Below are positions 26,454-36,400 of a stretch of DNA of 64,000 nt, one piece after another. Position numbers and translations under genes: made by a program. This DNA comes from Phycisphaerae bacterium (lineage in GTDB: Bacteria > Chloroflexota > Anaerolineae > 4572-78 > J111). The first letter of the stretch is position 1. Every line of letters starts with the position of its first letter. The notes under the pieces are model-generated. The model saw only the letters and a program-made list of their open reading frames with translations. It ran no database searches and was not told the origin of the DNA. Location: NCBI GenBank assembly GCA_028285035.1, contig JANQQF010000143.1:1-64000 (forward strand), written 5' to 3'.

Positions 26454-26483
26454 AAGGGCTGTTCGATCTCGACAGCCCTTTTA
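26454..26483. terminator. Bidirectional intrinsic terminator
   Basis: A perfect 9-bp stem (26454-26462 with 26472-26480) with A run before and T run after. It lies between the convergent UDP-glucose dehydrogenase and CinA-like genes and can serve both. Confidence 0.85.
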
Positions 26484-26500
26484 TCACTACTCACCAATTC

Positions 26501-27757
26501 TTAATTCCAATCAACAGGCGAATTCATCTCGCCTAAAGCGGCTCGACGAACCCAATCCAAACCTTGTATCACCAGCCACCGTCGTAAATAATCGGTGTCC
26601 TGAAAATTGCGGGATGTTTCAACCTTTTTGATGTTATTTGGTCCTTGAACCGCAAGATAGGTTTGTGCTACTCCATCCTCCATAATTGGCCCTAACAAAG
26701 CCAGACCAATACCATCAGGCGGAGCAACAGCCTTTGATAAATCCAGAGCTAATTTTGGCCCATAAACCTCCTTAAAGTCCGGATATCCATCTATTCCAAC
26801 GGCTTGCCAAGCCTCGGCTGAACTTTCATTGTACAAATGGGTTGAAACTACTGCACCAAATGAAGCATTGCCCAATGAAACATTGCCCAATTCCCGAACC
26901 AAAGAACCTTGGGTCAGGGTGTCCACGATCCCAACCTGCAGCCCTTTATCAGCCAGCAATTGCCCAACAACCTCAGCAACGGTCTCCTCACCTGTCCCAT
27001 AAATCGCCACCCCCAATCGCTCGCGTAGTTTGGTTTCCATATCAGCAATCAGATCATCCGCCTCGGCATCATTATCAGCTTTCGCCGTAATCCGTACATC
27101 CGTCTGACCCGCGTGGGCGGCCAAGCCTACGGTGGGATTTTTGGTGGTCATCAAGTCACCGATACCACGATCAATGTTACTTTCACCGACCGCACAGGTC
27201 CGTAACACCCGGACTTTCATCACCTTGGCTCCACCCATCCGTTCAATCAACAGCGGGAGGATCGTTCCCCGCATCATATGCTCCAACTCACGAGGCACGC
27301 CCGGTACACAAACGATAAAGCCCCGGCCCTTCACATCATCACTCAAAAAACAAGGGGCGGTTCCCGCAGTATTCTCCAACGGAATCGCCCCCTCAGGAAT
27401 ATAAGCTTGACGTTTATTATTTTCGGCCATCTCCCGACCAAAAGCCCGAAAACGAGCCGCAATTTGGGCTTCAAGCTCATCACTGTAGACTAACTCCCGA
27501 CCGGTTGCTCTGGCCACAGCCTGACGGGTCATATCATCCACAGTTGGCCCTAAACCGCCTGAGGTAATAATGACATCCGAGCGATCCAAGGCCAAGTTCA
27601 AAACATCCGTAATGCGATCTTCGTTATCACCAACGGTAGTTTTGTAGTAAAGGTCCAACCCAATCTCGCGCAGCATCTTGCCTAATTTGGTGGCATTCGT
27701 GTCAACAATTTCCCCAAGCAAAAGCTCCGTACCAATCATCACAAGTTCAGCATGCAT
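26501..27757 (-). CDS. CinA-like protein with degenerate amidase domain
   Basis: A 418-residue protein. The N-terminal MoCF-type domain (about 1-165) is standard for CinA: AELVMIGTELLLGEIVDTNA, TSGGLGPTVDDMTRQAVARATGR and FIVCVPGVPRELEHMM. A middle linker domain follows. The C-terminal region (about 255-400) lies where the nicotinamide-nucleotide amidase belongs, but the usual ESCTGG active-site motif reads DTLTQGS, so deamidase activity is doubtful. The ATG at 27757 is preferred since GAGG lies 7 bases upstream; a TTG at 27769 is in frame. CinA proteins are linked to NAD salvage and competence in some bacteria. Confidence 0.82.
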   Translation of the reverse strand: MHAELVMIGTELLLGEIVDTNATKLGKMLREIGLDLYYKTTVGDNEDRITDVLNLALDRSDVIITSGGLGPTVDDMTRQAVARATGRELVYSDELEAQIAARFRAFGREMAENNKRQAYIPEGAIPLENTAGTAPCFLSDDVKGRGFIVCVPGVPRELEHMMRGTILPLLIERMGGAKVMKVRVLRTCAVGESNIDRGIGDLMTTKNPTVGLAAHAGQTDVRITAKADNDAEADDLIADMETKLRERLGVAIYGTGEETVAEVVGQLLADKGLQVGIVDTLTQGSLVRELGNVSLGNASFGAVVSTHLYNESSAEAWQAVGIDGYPDFKEVYGPKLALDLSKAVAPPDGIGLALLGPIMEDGVAQTYLAVQGPNNIKKVETSRNFQDTDYLRRWLVIQGLDWVRRAALGEMNSPVDWN

Positions 27758-27823
27758 TGTTTTCCTCAACGGTATGATTTAGAAGGTATCAAGGAGGATT
27801 ATGACCCTTCGCCCCCATTATAG

Positions 27824-28669
27824 TTATCCCGCCAGCCACGCAAAAAAACCTTTCTTTGGTTTATGCTCAGCCAAGATTTTTTCAACCCGATCACCGCCAA
27901 TTTTTTGTAAAGAGTGACGGGCTTGATCCCGTACACCTGGGTGTGGGTCATCTAATAACTCCGACAATGGGGTAATTGCCAGATTGCTGCTACACATGCC
28001 AAGCGCTTGTACCGCCCAGTAGCGTACCGCCAAATCGGAGTCAGCTAAAGCTTGAATCAGTGCTTTGACTGTGGCGACTCGATTCTTATCGAGGGCATTC
28101 AGTTTACTTGAGGCCATAATCTGCCCCAAGGCTCGGGCCGAACCATAACGGGCATCAACATCCTCATCCTCAAGTAAGGTTTCAAGCAAGGTTTCAACAG
28201 CAAACACCCCCATCTGTTGTAATTGATAGATGGCCATATCGTGATTCTCTGGTTCATCCAAGGCATCAAGCAAACGCTCCAATTTTTCTTCACGTTGCCG
28301 AAGTTCCTTGGCCTTTAGCGCTTCCAGCCGCTCTTCACGCAATAAATTAGCTTTTTGACGCATCGAATCTCGTTTGAGGCGTGCTTGGGTTAGATGCACC
28401 CCACATTTTACACAATGCCTCATGTCCACGCGATTACTGGTGTGACACAAAACGCAATCAATACTGATTTGGGTGCCACAATTATTACAAAATCGAATTT
28501 CTTCGTCATTCAGAGTACGACACTGAGGGCAAACAATCGGCTGATTTTGGTCGAGATGGGTCACAATCAATGGAGTGTGACAATGACTACATTCAATTTT
28601 TTGATTGGGAACAAAATCACCGGTCAGGGGGGCTTGACAGTTGGGGCAAACAATTTTTTCAATTCTCAT
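27824..28669 (-). CDS. Zinc-ribbon and HEAT-repeat protein
   Basis: A 281-residue cytoplasmic protein. Six CxxC pairs (CPNC, CSHC, CPQC, CNNC, CVLC, CVKC) in residues 8-90 form three zinc ribbons. A charged Arg/Glu/Lys helix (about 95-135) follows, then three or four HEAT/PBS-lyase-like repeats (about 140-265) such as DARYGSARALGQI, LAVRYWAVQALGMCSSNLAITPLSELLDDPHPGVRDQARHSL. It is a likely protein-interaction scaffold; the partner is unknown. It stands alone, with a repeat element upstream. Confidence 0.72.
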   Translation of the reverse strand: MRIEKIVCPNCQAPLTGDFVPNQKIECSHCHTPLIVTHLDQNQPIVCPQCRTLNDEEIRFCNNCGTQISIDCVLCHTSNRVDMRHCVKCGVHLTQARLKRDSMRQKANLLREERLEALKAKELRQREEKLERLLDALDEPENHDMAIYQLQQMGVFAVETLLETLLEDEDVDARYGSARALGQIMASSKLNALDKNRVATVKALIQALADSDLAVRYWAVQALGMCSSNLAITPLSELLDDPHPGVRDQARHSLQKIGGDRVEKILAEHKPKKGFFAWLAG

Positions 28670-28756
28670 GGTTGTCTCACTTTGGTAGTAGGTTATCGAA
28701 AATGTGGTTGTTATGAGTTTATAGTAGGAAGAAAAAAGGGCTTTGTCAATAGAAAG

Positions 28757-28840
28757 ACTGACCCAGACATAGAAAACTAAACAAAATGCCTTGTTCCATT
28801 AACCACCTTGGAAAACTCTGAAAGTCACATCTGGGTCAGT
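28757..28840 (+). repeat. Short interspersed inverted-repeat element, copy B
   Basis: 84 bp with terminal inverted repeats: ACTGACCCAGA at the left pairs with TCTGGGTCAGT at the right, 11 of 11. The interior carries AAACTAAACAAAAT-CCTTG, shared with copies at 6251, 30644 and (reverse) 39710. It has no coding capacity and sits in the 285-bp gap between the HEAT gene and the LysM gene. Confidence 0.82.
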
Positions 28841-28954
28841 AGCCGTAATGTCTCTGTAAGACTTTCGCAACTGTTTTGAAAGAACTGTTACTTAAACTCC
28901 GTACTCATAGACGTTCAATAAATTCAATCTGTTTCACAATGAAAGGAGAGCAAC

Positions 28955-30493
28955 ATGCTCAAAACATTACGGACCGCAGCGGCCTTACTGCTGCCCGCAA
29001 GTTTATTGATCACCACCACATTTTCAGCCTTCGCTGCCCCGGTTCATCAAGGGGAAGTGTGTGCGCAAGATTATGTGGTCCAGGCCAACGATTGGTTAAG
29101 CAAGCTGGCAGAAAAGCAATATGGCGACCCATTTGCCTACACCAGTATTGTTGAAGCAACAAATGCCGCCGCTGCCGCAGATGAAAGCTTTGCGACCATC
29201 GACAACCCAGATGTAATTGAAGTAGGTTGGCGACTTTGTCTAACCCACGGTGATGAGGCGAGCCAAGTCGCCGCAGGCCCAGCCAGTTTCCGTGTCACCG
29301 TTGAAAATATTGGTGATTTTGCTCACAGCGGTAGTGGTGTTTTCAACACCCCAGCCAGCGCCACCGAGCCAGGCCCATTGCTGCCAGGCGATAACTACAG
29401 CTTCTCATTTAACGCTGCCCCTGGCGACCGTATTTCCTTCGCCACAATGCTGGTTCAATCTAACGACTGGTTTGTGGGTGCGGGGCAGGAAGGGATCGCC
29501 CTCTTCAATGATGATGGCTCAGCCGTCTCTGGGGACATCACCGAGTGGCTCTACGTTTTAGACTCTGGTACCGAAATCGATCAAACGCCAGGTGAGGGTG
29601 TCGATCAAGCCCCGCGACAAAGTGGGCCTGACACAGGCGACGCTGACCCAGACAACACTGTTCGCATCGTAAGCGAAGCCCCGGCCGTAACCGATTTGGT
29701 TCAAGTGACTTTGGATAACACAGGCGATAACAGCTTCACCATCACTATCCAAAATGTCTCAGATCAAGGCGCATTTGCCAGCCCCTTTGCGCCTGGTGTG
29801 TGGGTTGTTCATACGGCAGACGCCCCCTTGTACGCTGAAGGTGCTGCTGACTATGGTCTAGGTTTAGAAGCATTGGCGGAAGATGGTAACCCCGGCGGCT
29901 TAGCTGAAGCCTTGGCCAGTGAAAGCGGCTTAGTCACACCCTTGGCCCCAGGTGTCTGGGCAGTTCACACTGCAGATGATGTTCTCTTCACTGATGGAGC
30001 AGCAGACTTTGGTTTAGGGTTAGAAGCCTTGGCCGAGGATGGTAATCCCGCTGGCTTAGCTGAAGCCTTGAGCGGTCAAGAGGGTGTAGCGAGCAGTGGC
30101 GCCTTCAACACCCCAGTCGGGGCTAGTGAGCCTGGGCCGCTATTGCCAGGAAATGCTTACGAGTTCACCTTTGATGCCGAGCCTGGTGATAACCTCTCAT
30201 TTGCGACAATGTTTGTTCACTCAAATGACCTGTTCTTTGGCCCAGATGCCTCCGGTATCGCCCTCTTCACCGAGGCTGATGTGCCTATCACCGGCGACAT
30301 CACCGCAGAGGTATCATTATGGGATGCTGGGACAGAAGCGAACGAAGTACCCGGTTTTGGCCCTAACCAAGCCCCACGTCAAGGTGGTCCGAACACAGGT
30401 GCCGATGAGGCAGGCGTTGTCCAAATCGTCGACGATGGTTACAGTTATCCAGCAACAGACGCGACCATCAAAATAACAATTAGTGTTGAATAG
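28955..30493 (+). CDS. Secreted LysM protein with two spondin-like domains
   Basis: A 512-residue exported protein. Signal peptide about 1-28 (ends SAFA-APV). LysM-type domain at about 39-97 (YVVQANDWLSKLAEKQYGD...IEVGWRLCL), a probable glycan binder. First spondin_N-like half at about 108-235 (PLLPGDNYSFSFNAAPGDRISFATML, SNDWF, DSGTEIDQTPGEG). A fuller spondin_N domain at about 248-500 contains a 45-residue tandem duplication (FAPGVWVVHTAD...LGLEALAEDGNPGGLAEAL repeated near-exactly). AAAGGAG precedes the ATG. Two hairpins and repeat copy C lie downstream. It is likely an envelope or matrix protein; ligand unknown. Confidence 0.8.
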   Translation: MLKTLRTAAALLLPASLLITTTFSAFAAPVHQGEVCAQDYVVQANDWLSKLAEKQYGDPFAYTSIVEATNAAAAADESFATIDNPDVIEVGWRLCLTHGDEASQVAAGPASFRVTVENIGDFAHSGSGVFNTPASATEPGPLLPGDNYSFSFNAAPGDRISFATMLVQSNDWFVGAGQEGIALFNDDGSAVSGDITEWLYVLDSGTEIDQTPGEGVDQAPRQSGPDTGDADPDNTVRIVSEAPAVTDLVQVTLDNTGDNSFTITIQNVSDQGAFASPFAPGVWVVHTADAPLYAEGAADYGLGLEALAEDGNPGGLAEALASESGLVTPLAPGVWAVHTADDVLFTDGAADFGLGLEALAEDGNPAGLAEALSGQEGVASSGAFNTPVGASEPGPLLPGNAYEFTFDAEPGDNLSFATMFVHSNDLFFGPDASGIALFTEADVPITGDITAEVSLWDAGTEANEVPGFGPNQAPRQGGPNTGADEAGVVQIVDDGYSYPATDATIKITISVE

Positions 30494-30604
30494 GTCTAAC
30501 TCCGGTTAGAGGCTAACCGAAGTTAGGAGCAATGTGGGGTAACTGTTGAATACCAAATGTGTAAATACCTCAACATAGCTCCAATCAACTTCTCCTTGAA
30601 TTGA

Positions 30605-30640
30605 GGAGGGCGGCGATGATGCCGCCCCCCTCCTTGGCTT
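30605..30640 (+). terminator. GC-rich terminator-like hairpin after the LysM gene
   Basis: GGGCGGC and GCCGCCC pair around GATGAT, extended by GGAGG/CCTCC after a bulge, then CTTTT. A first hairpin at 30496-30526 stands directly after the stop codon and may protect the 3' end. Confidence 0.6.
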
Positions 30641-30643
30641 TTG

Positions 30644-30725
30644 ACTGACCTTAACAAAAAACTAAACAAAATTCCTTGCCTCCTGAATCATCTTCAAAAG
30701 TTTTGAAAGTTATGTCTGGGTCAGT
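30644..30725 (+). repeat. Short interspersed inverted-repeat element, copy C
   Basis: 82 bp starting ACTGACC and ending GTCTGGGTCAGT. The interior AAACTAAACAAAAT-CCTTG and the right half (TTTGAAAGTTATGTCTGGGTCAGT-like) match copies A, B and D. It lies just upstream of the MOSC promoter. Confidence 0.8.
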
Positions 30726-30745
30726 AAACATTATCCACAATTCAG

Positions 30746-30774
30746 TTTACCAAAGGGTGATCTTCGGCTATAAT
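30746..30774 (+). promoter_or_regulatory. Promoter of the MOSC-domain gene
   Basis: TTTACC (30746-30751), 17-bp spacer, TATAAT (30769-30774), 32 bp before the start codon. Confidence 0.55.
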
Positions 30775-30806
30775 ATCGTAATCTTCAATAAACTGAGGTT
30801 ATTTGA

Positions 30807-31244
30807 ATGGGTGAATTAAAAGCGATTTGGCTAAAAAGAATGAAAGGCGGGCCGATGGATCCCGTCCAAGAGGCCACAATGATTACCAGTAAAGGTTTGG
30901 CTGGGAATGCCAATCAAGGGGGAAAACGCCAAGTGACGATCATTAGTGAGGCTGTTTGGGCCGACCGGACCGCTCAACTTGGTGTCGAACTTGATCCAGC
31001 ATCACGACGGGCTAATCTACTGGTCAGTGGCGACATTGATCTGGCTGATAGCCGCCACAAAGTGCTACGCATTGGCGAATGTCGGGTGCAAATTTATGGC
31101 GAAACCAAGCCCTGTGAGCAAATGGATGACGCAGCTGCTGGCCTACGAGAAATGCTCAACGAGAAGTGGGGTGGGGGAGCCTTTGGTGAGGTATTGGTTG
31201 ATGGAAAAATCACGGTCGGCGATACCGTTGAGTGGGAAGCGTAA
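30807..31244 (+). CDS. MOSC-domain protein
   Basis: A 145-residue stand-alone MOSC domain. Family features: GLAGNANQGGKRQVTIISEAVW near 32-52, RRANLLVSGDIDL near 68-80, and the conserved cysteine in GETKPCEQMDDAA (about Cys98), which in MOSC proteins is tied to molybdenum-cofactor sulfur chemistry or to detoxification of N-hydroxylated compounds by molybdoenzymes. It fits the two molybdopterin-related genes elsewhere in the window. msrB follows 54 bp downstream. Confidence 0.85.
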   Translation: MGELKAIWLKRMKGGPMDPVQEATMITSKGLAGNANQGGKRQVTIISEAVWADRTAQLGVELDPASRRANLLVSGDIDLADSRHKVLRIGECRVQIYGETKPCEQMDDAAAGLREMLNEKWGGGAFGEVLVDGKITVGDTVEWEA

Positions 31245-31298
31245 TTTAGTATTTTGTAGTTAGTGAATAGTGATCAGAAATCATAAAGGAGTAATCTT

Positions 31299-31712
31299 GT
31301 GGGTAGTTCAAAAACAAAAATTCAAAAAAGTGATCAAGAGTGGCGAGAGCAACTCACCGATGAGCAATATCGTGTAACCCGTCAACACGGCACTGAGCGG
31401 GCCTTCACCGGTAAATATCACGATCACAAGGGTAATGGGATGTACACATGTATCGGTTGTGGCGATCCGCTGTTCGACTCCAAAACCAAGTACAACTCTG
31501 GCACCGGCTGGCCCAGCTTTTGGGAACCCGCCGTTGATGAAAATGTGGAAACACAAACCGATAACAGCTTTTTTATGCGTCGCACCGAGGTGCATTGCAG
31601 CAAGTGTGAAGCCCATCTGGGACATGTCTTTGAAGATGGCCCAAACCCAACAGGGTTGCGCTATTGCATCAATTCAGCCTCTCTCGACTTTGTCCCGCGT
31701 GATGAAGAATAG
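31299..31712 (+). CDS. msrB: Peptide-methionine (R)-S-oxide reductase MsrB
   Basis: A 137-residue protein with GTG start and AAGGAG upstream. It reduces methionine-R-sulfoxide in proteins. Zinc cysteines are Cys51/Cys54 (CIGC) and Cys100/Cys103 (CSKC). The catalytic Cys123 is in GLRYCINSASLDF; GTGWPSFWEP and HLGHVFEDGP are also present. No signal peptide, so cytoplasmic. The end is marked by a 14-bp terminator hairpin shared with the convergent rhodanese gene. Confidence 0.95.
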   Translation: MGSSKTKIQKSDQEWREQLTDEQYRVTRQHGTERAFTGKYHDHKGNGMYTCIGCGDPLFDSKTKYNSGTGWPSFWEPAVDENVETQTDNSFFMRRTEVHCSKCEAHLGHVFEDGPNPTGLRYCINSASLDFVPRDEE

Positions 31713-31721
31713 GGTTTAATC

Positions 31722-31758
31722 AAAGTGTGGCTCGGCCATTCAGACCGAGCCACACTTT
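31722..31758. terminator. Bidirectional terminator hairpin
   Basis: A perfect 14-bp stem (31722-31735 with 31745-31758) with a 9-nt loop, flanked by short A and T runs. It lies between convergent msrB and rhodanese genes. Confidence 0.85.
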
Positions 31759-31761
31759 GCA

Positions 31762-32169
31762 TTAGCCCCGCACGACTGGATATCGCTCGCGATCTTCCCA
31801 ATACTCAATCCCCCCGATCATCTCTTTCACGGCAAAACCAAGTTTACTCAACTTTAAGGCGGCCTTTGTCGCACCATTACAGCCAGGCCCCCAGCAATAA
31901 ACCACCAGCGTTTTATCCTGTGGCAAACGAGCAGTCGTTTTAGCATCCATTGTCGCGTGGGGGAAACTTTGTGCCCCAGCGGCGTGGCTTCGCTCATAAT
32001 CCGCTGCGCTACGCACATCAAGTAAGATAAAATCCTCAACCCCATTTTTCATATCACTATAAACATCAGCAGGGTCTGTCTCACATCGCAATTTTCGTGC
32101 GAAAAATTCTTGCGTTTCCTCACAATTTGCGGCGGGTGTACTTAATACATTTGATGTCTTGGCTGTCAT
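31762..32169 (-). CDS. Rhodanese-domain sulfurtransferase
   Basis: A 135-residue single rhodanese domain, preceded by a short Cys-containing N-terminus. LLDVRSAADYERSHAAGAQSFPH is the CH2A-type motif and VVYCWGPGCNGATKAALKL holds the active-site loop with Cys92 as catalytic candidate; Cys97 in the same loop is unusual and could form a disulfide. GAGGAGAT lies before the ATG. Divergent from the LysR gene across a 348-bp gap, so the LysR regulator may control it. Confidence 0.85.
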   Translation of the reverse strand: MTAKTSNVLSTPAANCEETQEFFARKLRCETDPADVYSDMKNGVEDFILLDVRSAADYERSHAAGAQSFPHATMDAKTTARLPQDKTLVVYCWGPGCNGATKAALKLSKLGFAVKEMIGGIEYWEDRERYPVVRG

Positions 32170-32517
32170 AACAGTATCTCCTCTATTTAATGGTTAGTGA
32201 TGAATAGCTCATCAATTACTCTGATCATAAGTCACTTTTCTACGCCTGTAAATTCATTTTTTCTGAGGGGGGTGTTCAGAAATTATGTATGGGGTTTCCC
32301 ACATAAATGAGGTATAATCGAAAAATAAGCAGTTCGAGATTGCAACGAGTTACACAAATTTCCTCGAATTTTTCTAAAAACCATTTGTTCATATCAATAT
32401 TAGGCAATTGATTACTGATTTTTTAGGTGCTTAGGGATGATCAATTTAGTTAGGGCCAAACTACCCAACTTAAACTACCAATTACTACTTACTAATTACT
32501 GAATCTGGTGAAAGAGA
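32170..32517. other. Divergent intergenic region between rhodanese and lysR-type genes
   Basis: Contains TATAAT at 32313-32318 without a clear -35, and just before the LysR start a run of degenerate ACTACCAATTACTACTTACTAATTACT words, similar in style to TTAGTAATTGGTGG at 61806. No gene or RNA is seen. Confidence 0.45.
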
Positions 32518-33393
32518 ATGGAACTTTATCAACTCCGCACATTTGTCATTGTGGCGGAAGAGGAAAATGTGACAAAAGCGGCCAAACGGCTGTTTACAAC
32601 GCCACCTTCGGTGAGTGCCCACATCAAGGCCTTGGAAGAGGAGTGGAATGTTCAGCTTTTTGTGCGCACCCCCAAAGGGATGCAAATTACGGAGCAGGGT
32701 GTTCTGCTCAAGCAAAAAGCGGAGCAGACCTTACGAGCCGCCCAGGATTTAGCCAACCACGCCACCAAAATTCAGGATCAATTGATGGGGCAACTCAATT
32801 TTGGTCTTAACGCTACCCCCAATTTCTTGAGAGTCGCTGAGATTGTCAAAGTATTACACACCGATTGCCCTGGCCTCGACTTACATGTTGTCAACTCCCA
32901 TACCGCGCAAATTTTAGATGACTTGAAGGATAGCCAGTTGGATACCGGTTATATTTTTGGTCCTCCTCCAGATGAGTCCATCACTGTCCACCGTGTGCAT
33001 ACCGCAGAATTAGTAATTACTGCTCCACGAAATTGGGCCGCACATCTGGAAAAAGCAACCTGGGCCGAAGTCGCAGACCTACCTTGGATTACCTCACCCC
33101 ACTATTGCCCCTTCCAAACAATCACGGATGAGCTTTTTGCCAAACACAATCTCACGCCGCAGCAACGACTTAAATCGGCGGATGAGGCCACAAAAAGTGA
33201 GTTGGTTTGTAGCGGGGTTGGCTTAGCTCTATTAGAACGTAGCGAAGCTGAGCAGGTGGTCGCCACAGGACAAGCCTTCATTTGGGAAACTGATCCAATC
33301 TATTGTGATTTACATCTGGCCTACTTAACGCGAAGAAAACAAGATCTTTTGATTGAGGCATTCGTGGAAATAATTCAGAAGGTCTGGGTTTAG
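32518..33393 (+). CDS. LysR-family transcriptional regulator
   Basis: A 291-residue regulator. Winged helix at residues 1-62 (MELYQLRTFVIVAEEENVTKAAKRLFTTPPSVSAHIKALEEEWNVQLFVRTPKGM). A long linker helix follows, then the effector-binding domain (about 90-285). It is divergent from the rhodanese gene, the usual target arrangement for LysR proteins. It ends at a terminator shared with the 1078-residue surface protein gene. Inducer unknown. Confidence 0.9.
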   Translation: MELYQLRTFVIVAEEENVTKAAKRLFTTPPSVSAHIKALEEEWNVQLFVRTPKGMQITEQGVLLKQKAEQTLRAAQDLANHATKIQDQLMGQLNFGLNATPNFLRVAEIVKVLHTDCPGLDLHVVNSHTAQILDDLKDSQLDTGYIFGPPPDESITVHRVHTAELVITAPRNWAAHLEKATWAEVADLPWITSPHYCPFQTITDELFAKHNLTPQQRLKSADEATKSELVCSGVGLALLERSEAEQVVATGQAFIWETDPIYCDLHLAYLTRRKQDLLIEAFVEIIQKVWV

Positions 33394-33405
33394 CGATTGT
33401 AACAA

Positions 33406-33440
33406 AAAAGAGCGTTGCCAAAATGGCAACGCTCTTTTTC
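33406..33440. terminator. Bidirectional terminator
   Basis: A perfect 15-bp stem (33406-33420 with 33424-33438) with a 3-nt loop, A-rich before and T-rich after. It serves the convergent LysR and DUF11-protein genes. Confidence 0.9.
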
Positions 33441-33455
33441 ATTCATCAATTTATG

Positions 33456-36400
33456 CTAAGGCTTCACAACAATCGGCAAATACAATGCCCCATCTGTCTC
33501 AACTTCAGGGCGAACAGTTACTGTCGCAATCATTGTGACAATCACTGTATCGGACAAATCCTTCAGATAGGCCACATTTTGAATAACTGTATTGGTCTGG
33601 ACTTGATCCATTACTAGCCTAAAGCTTAACGACTTACTGCTCATCGGATCAAGCGAGCCAACAACCCAGGTCAAGGCTTCTGTGGTACTGATAACCGTTT
33701 CAGAGCCTGGATCAAAGGATGTGATCACCAAGGTAGTCGATAGGGGGATGATATCCTCAACAATCACACTACTGCTGCTGGCACTGCTACTATTATTAAC
33801 GGTAATCGTATACGTTACCGCAGAACCGCCCGTTACGTCTGTCGGGGAAGCCATTTTGAGTGAGGAGGCCAAGGCTCCACCGGACACGGTAACATCCACC
33901 GACCGGTTGATATTGGCCCCACTGCCTTCAATGTTCGCTGTATTTCGTAACATCGTCCCCACCAGAGCATCACCATCAACTGTGGCTCGGAAAGTTAGAC
34001 TTTCTTGGCTTTGGGCGGCCACCGTTCCTCCCGTCCAGGACAACGTGCTCCCCATAACATCGACTGTGCCTTGGGCAGGTGTATCGTGAGAGTCATAGGT
34101 CAAACCAACGGGCAAGACATCCGTCACTGTAAACGGCGTCGAACTATCGCCGGAATTACTCACCGTGATGGTATACTCAACTAGCTCGCCTGCATTTGGC
34201 TCGACGTTATTCACTTGCTTTGAGGAGTCGTTAATATCGGAGGCTAGTTCAAGCGTCAGTTCGTCAATGAGCGACTCACTACTTGCTGGTGTGAATGTTC
34301 CGGTGAATGTAATTTCTATACGGTTGGTGAGCAATGTCCCCTTGGGCACATCTTCATCTATGCTCACCAGGATTAAGACTTGGCCTGTCGCTCCCGCAGG
34401 CAATACGTCGCCGGACCAAGTCACGACTGTGCTGCCATCGATTTCGCTCACAAATGGTCCGGTGATATATTCACCAGGTGAGGCACTGATCAATGTTACC
34501 GAGGCAGGTAGCGTATCCGTCATCAAGAAATTGGTGGCATCGGTTAACACACTACGATTGCCGTAGGTGATCCAATAGGCATAATCTTTGCCCGGTTCAG
34601 GCAAGATCGTTTCGCCAAAAGCATCAACGGATGGCTGTTTATCGACAAAAGGATTAACAGTATTACTGGCAATCTCTACGACCGCTTGATGGCTATCGTT
34701 TGAAATGCCATCATCGATTTGGGCGGTATTTGTCAAAAGGGTGCCAATAGTTGTCGATTGCGGCACATTGACCCAAACCCTGATGCGCGTTTGATTCCAG
34801 TCACCATTGTCAGCCACAACATCGCTAAAGGTCAACGTGCGGCTCATTGGACCACTGATGGCCGGGGTGATTTGAGGACCATCATAGAGACGATTTGTTG
34901 TCGCTCGATCAAACGTGGTTCCCTCAGGGATAATATCGACCACTGTGGCCGTAATCGGCACGTTTCCAATACGCCCCTCGCGCCCATCGTTATAGTAGAA
35001 AACATCGAAAGGAATCACTTGCCCCGCAGCCGCAAAATTCTGGCCATTGAACGGATAGGGGTATTCTTTGTAAATATTTAAATTTGACTCATCTGTCGAA
35101 GCGACGGTGAAAACCGCACTGTCACTATTTTGATTTGGGTAGCCCAGCTCAATGCCATCGGTCAGGGTAATGTTGGCCGTATTGGTAATCACCATGCCAG
35201 TCGGAAGCGTGTTACGTAGCTCTAAAAAGATCCGGTCGGTTTCATCAATGTCCATCATACCAACAGTCCAGGTCACCAAAGTTTGTGATCCAATTGTGCT
35301 GCTGACTACTGAGTCACCACATCGTTGATAATCAGGCGGACGCCGACAATCTTCATACACCACTCCAATGGGCAACAGGTCGGTCACCACAACGCTACGG
35401 GCAATGGCCGCTCGGCCACTGTTCTGATAATCGGTATTTGTAATGCCCAGCCGATATCGGAAAGCCCCTCCTTCGGCAGGGGGAATAGTGGGGTTGAGGG
35501 TCTTTAGAATTTGTAAATCACGATGGGCTGGGCCATAGACGACGGTGAAAGTGTCACTCACAATCGGAACTTCAACCGACTCAGCGGTAAAGGTTACGGT
35601 GGCGATATCTGTGAAAGCGGCCCCACCAGGTACAGTCAATTCAATGGGAACTGTCCCTGTATAAGTGCCACTGATCGGCGAGATGAAGGTACTGTGTGAT
35701 ATACCCGCCAGCCAAGCCACACTGGGCGTGGTTGAGCTAAATTCTAAACTATGGGTCAGATTAAAGCTACGGGTAATTGTTTCAGGACCAGCCAGATACA
35801 AACTCCCAACCACATCAAAGGGGATGCCAGGGTCATCCCAAATTTCTTCCATTCCAGGCACAAAAATTGGTGTGGCTGTGCTTATATCTCGGGTATAACG
35901 AATCGCCAGACCATCTTGCCACAGAATGCTATCATCGGGATCAAATAGCCCTTGATTGTAAACATCACCAGTTGAACCATCCAGATTTTCCAGCCCAATC
36001 CGGATTAATTGGTTATTATCAAGACTGCCCGGAAAATCGATCAATTTGAGATATTGAAAATGGATTGAGCCATCGGGTTCAAGAATAACTTGGAAGGAGC
36101 GGGGATTATTTTGACCACAACACCAAACTACATTTGAAAATTGGATAATCGTTCGGCGTGGGGATGAGTCGTTACGAACGTACACCCGAGAAATCCCAGG
36201 ATAGCCAAACAAATCACCCGCAAAGGGCGCAATAAAATTATTAGCCCCGTCGCCAGCACCAAAATCATTTTGGGGAATTTCACCCGGCAACGGGCCACCA
36301 CCTACATCAACGCCTTCACTTTCAAAAAAGATGTAGCCTTTTTCACTGACACGAAATTCTGTATAGAATTCATCATAGTAGGGGAAAATGAAGTCGATGG

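Larger units (their letters stand above)
30494..30806. other. Intergenic region with two hairpins, repeat copy C and a promoter
   Basis: In order: a strong 14-bp stem (30496-30509 with 30513-30526, loop of 3), a GC-rich hairpin (30605-30633) and repeat copy C (30644-30725), then the promoter of the MOSC gene. No gene is seen. Confidence 0.7.
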
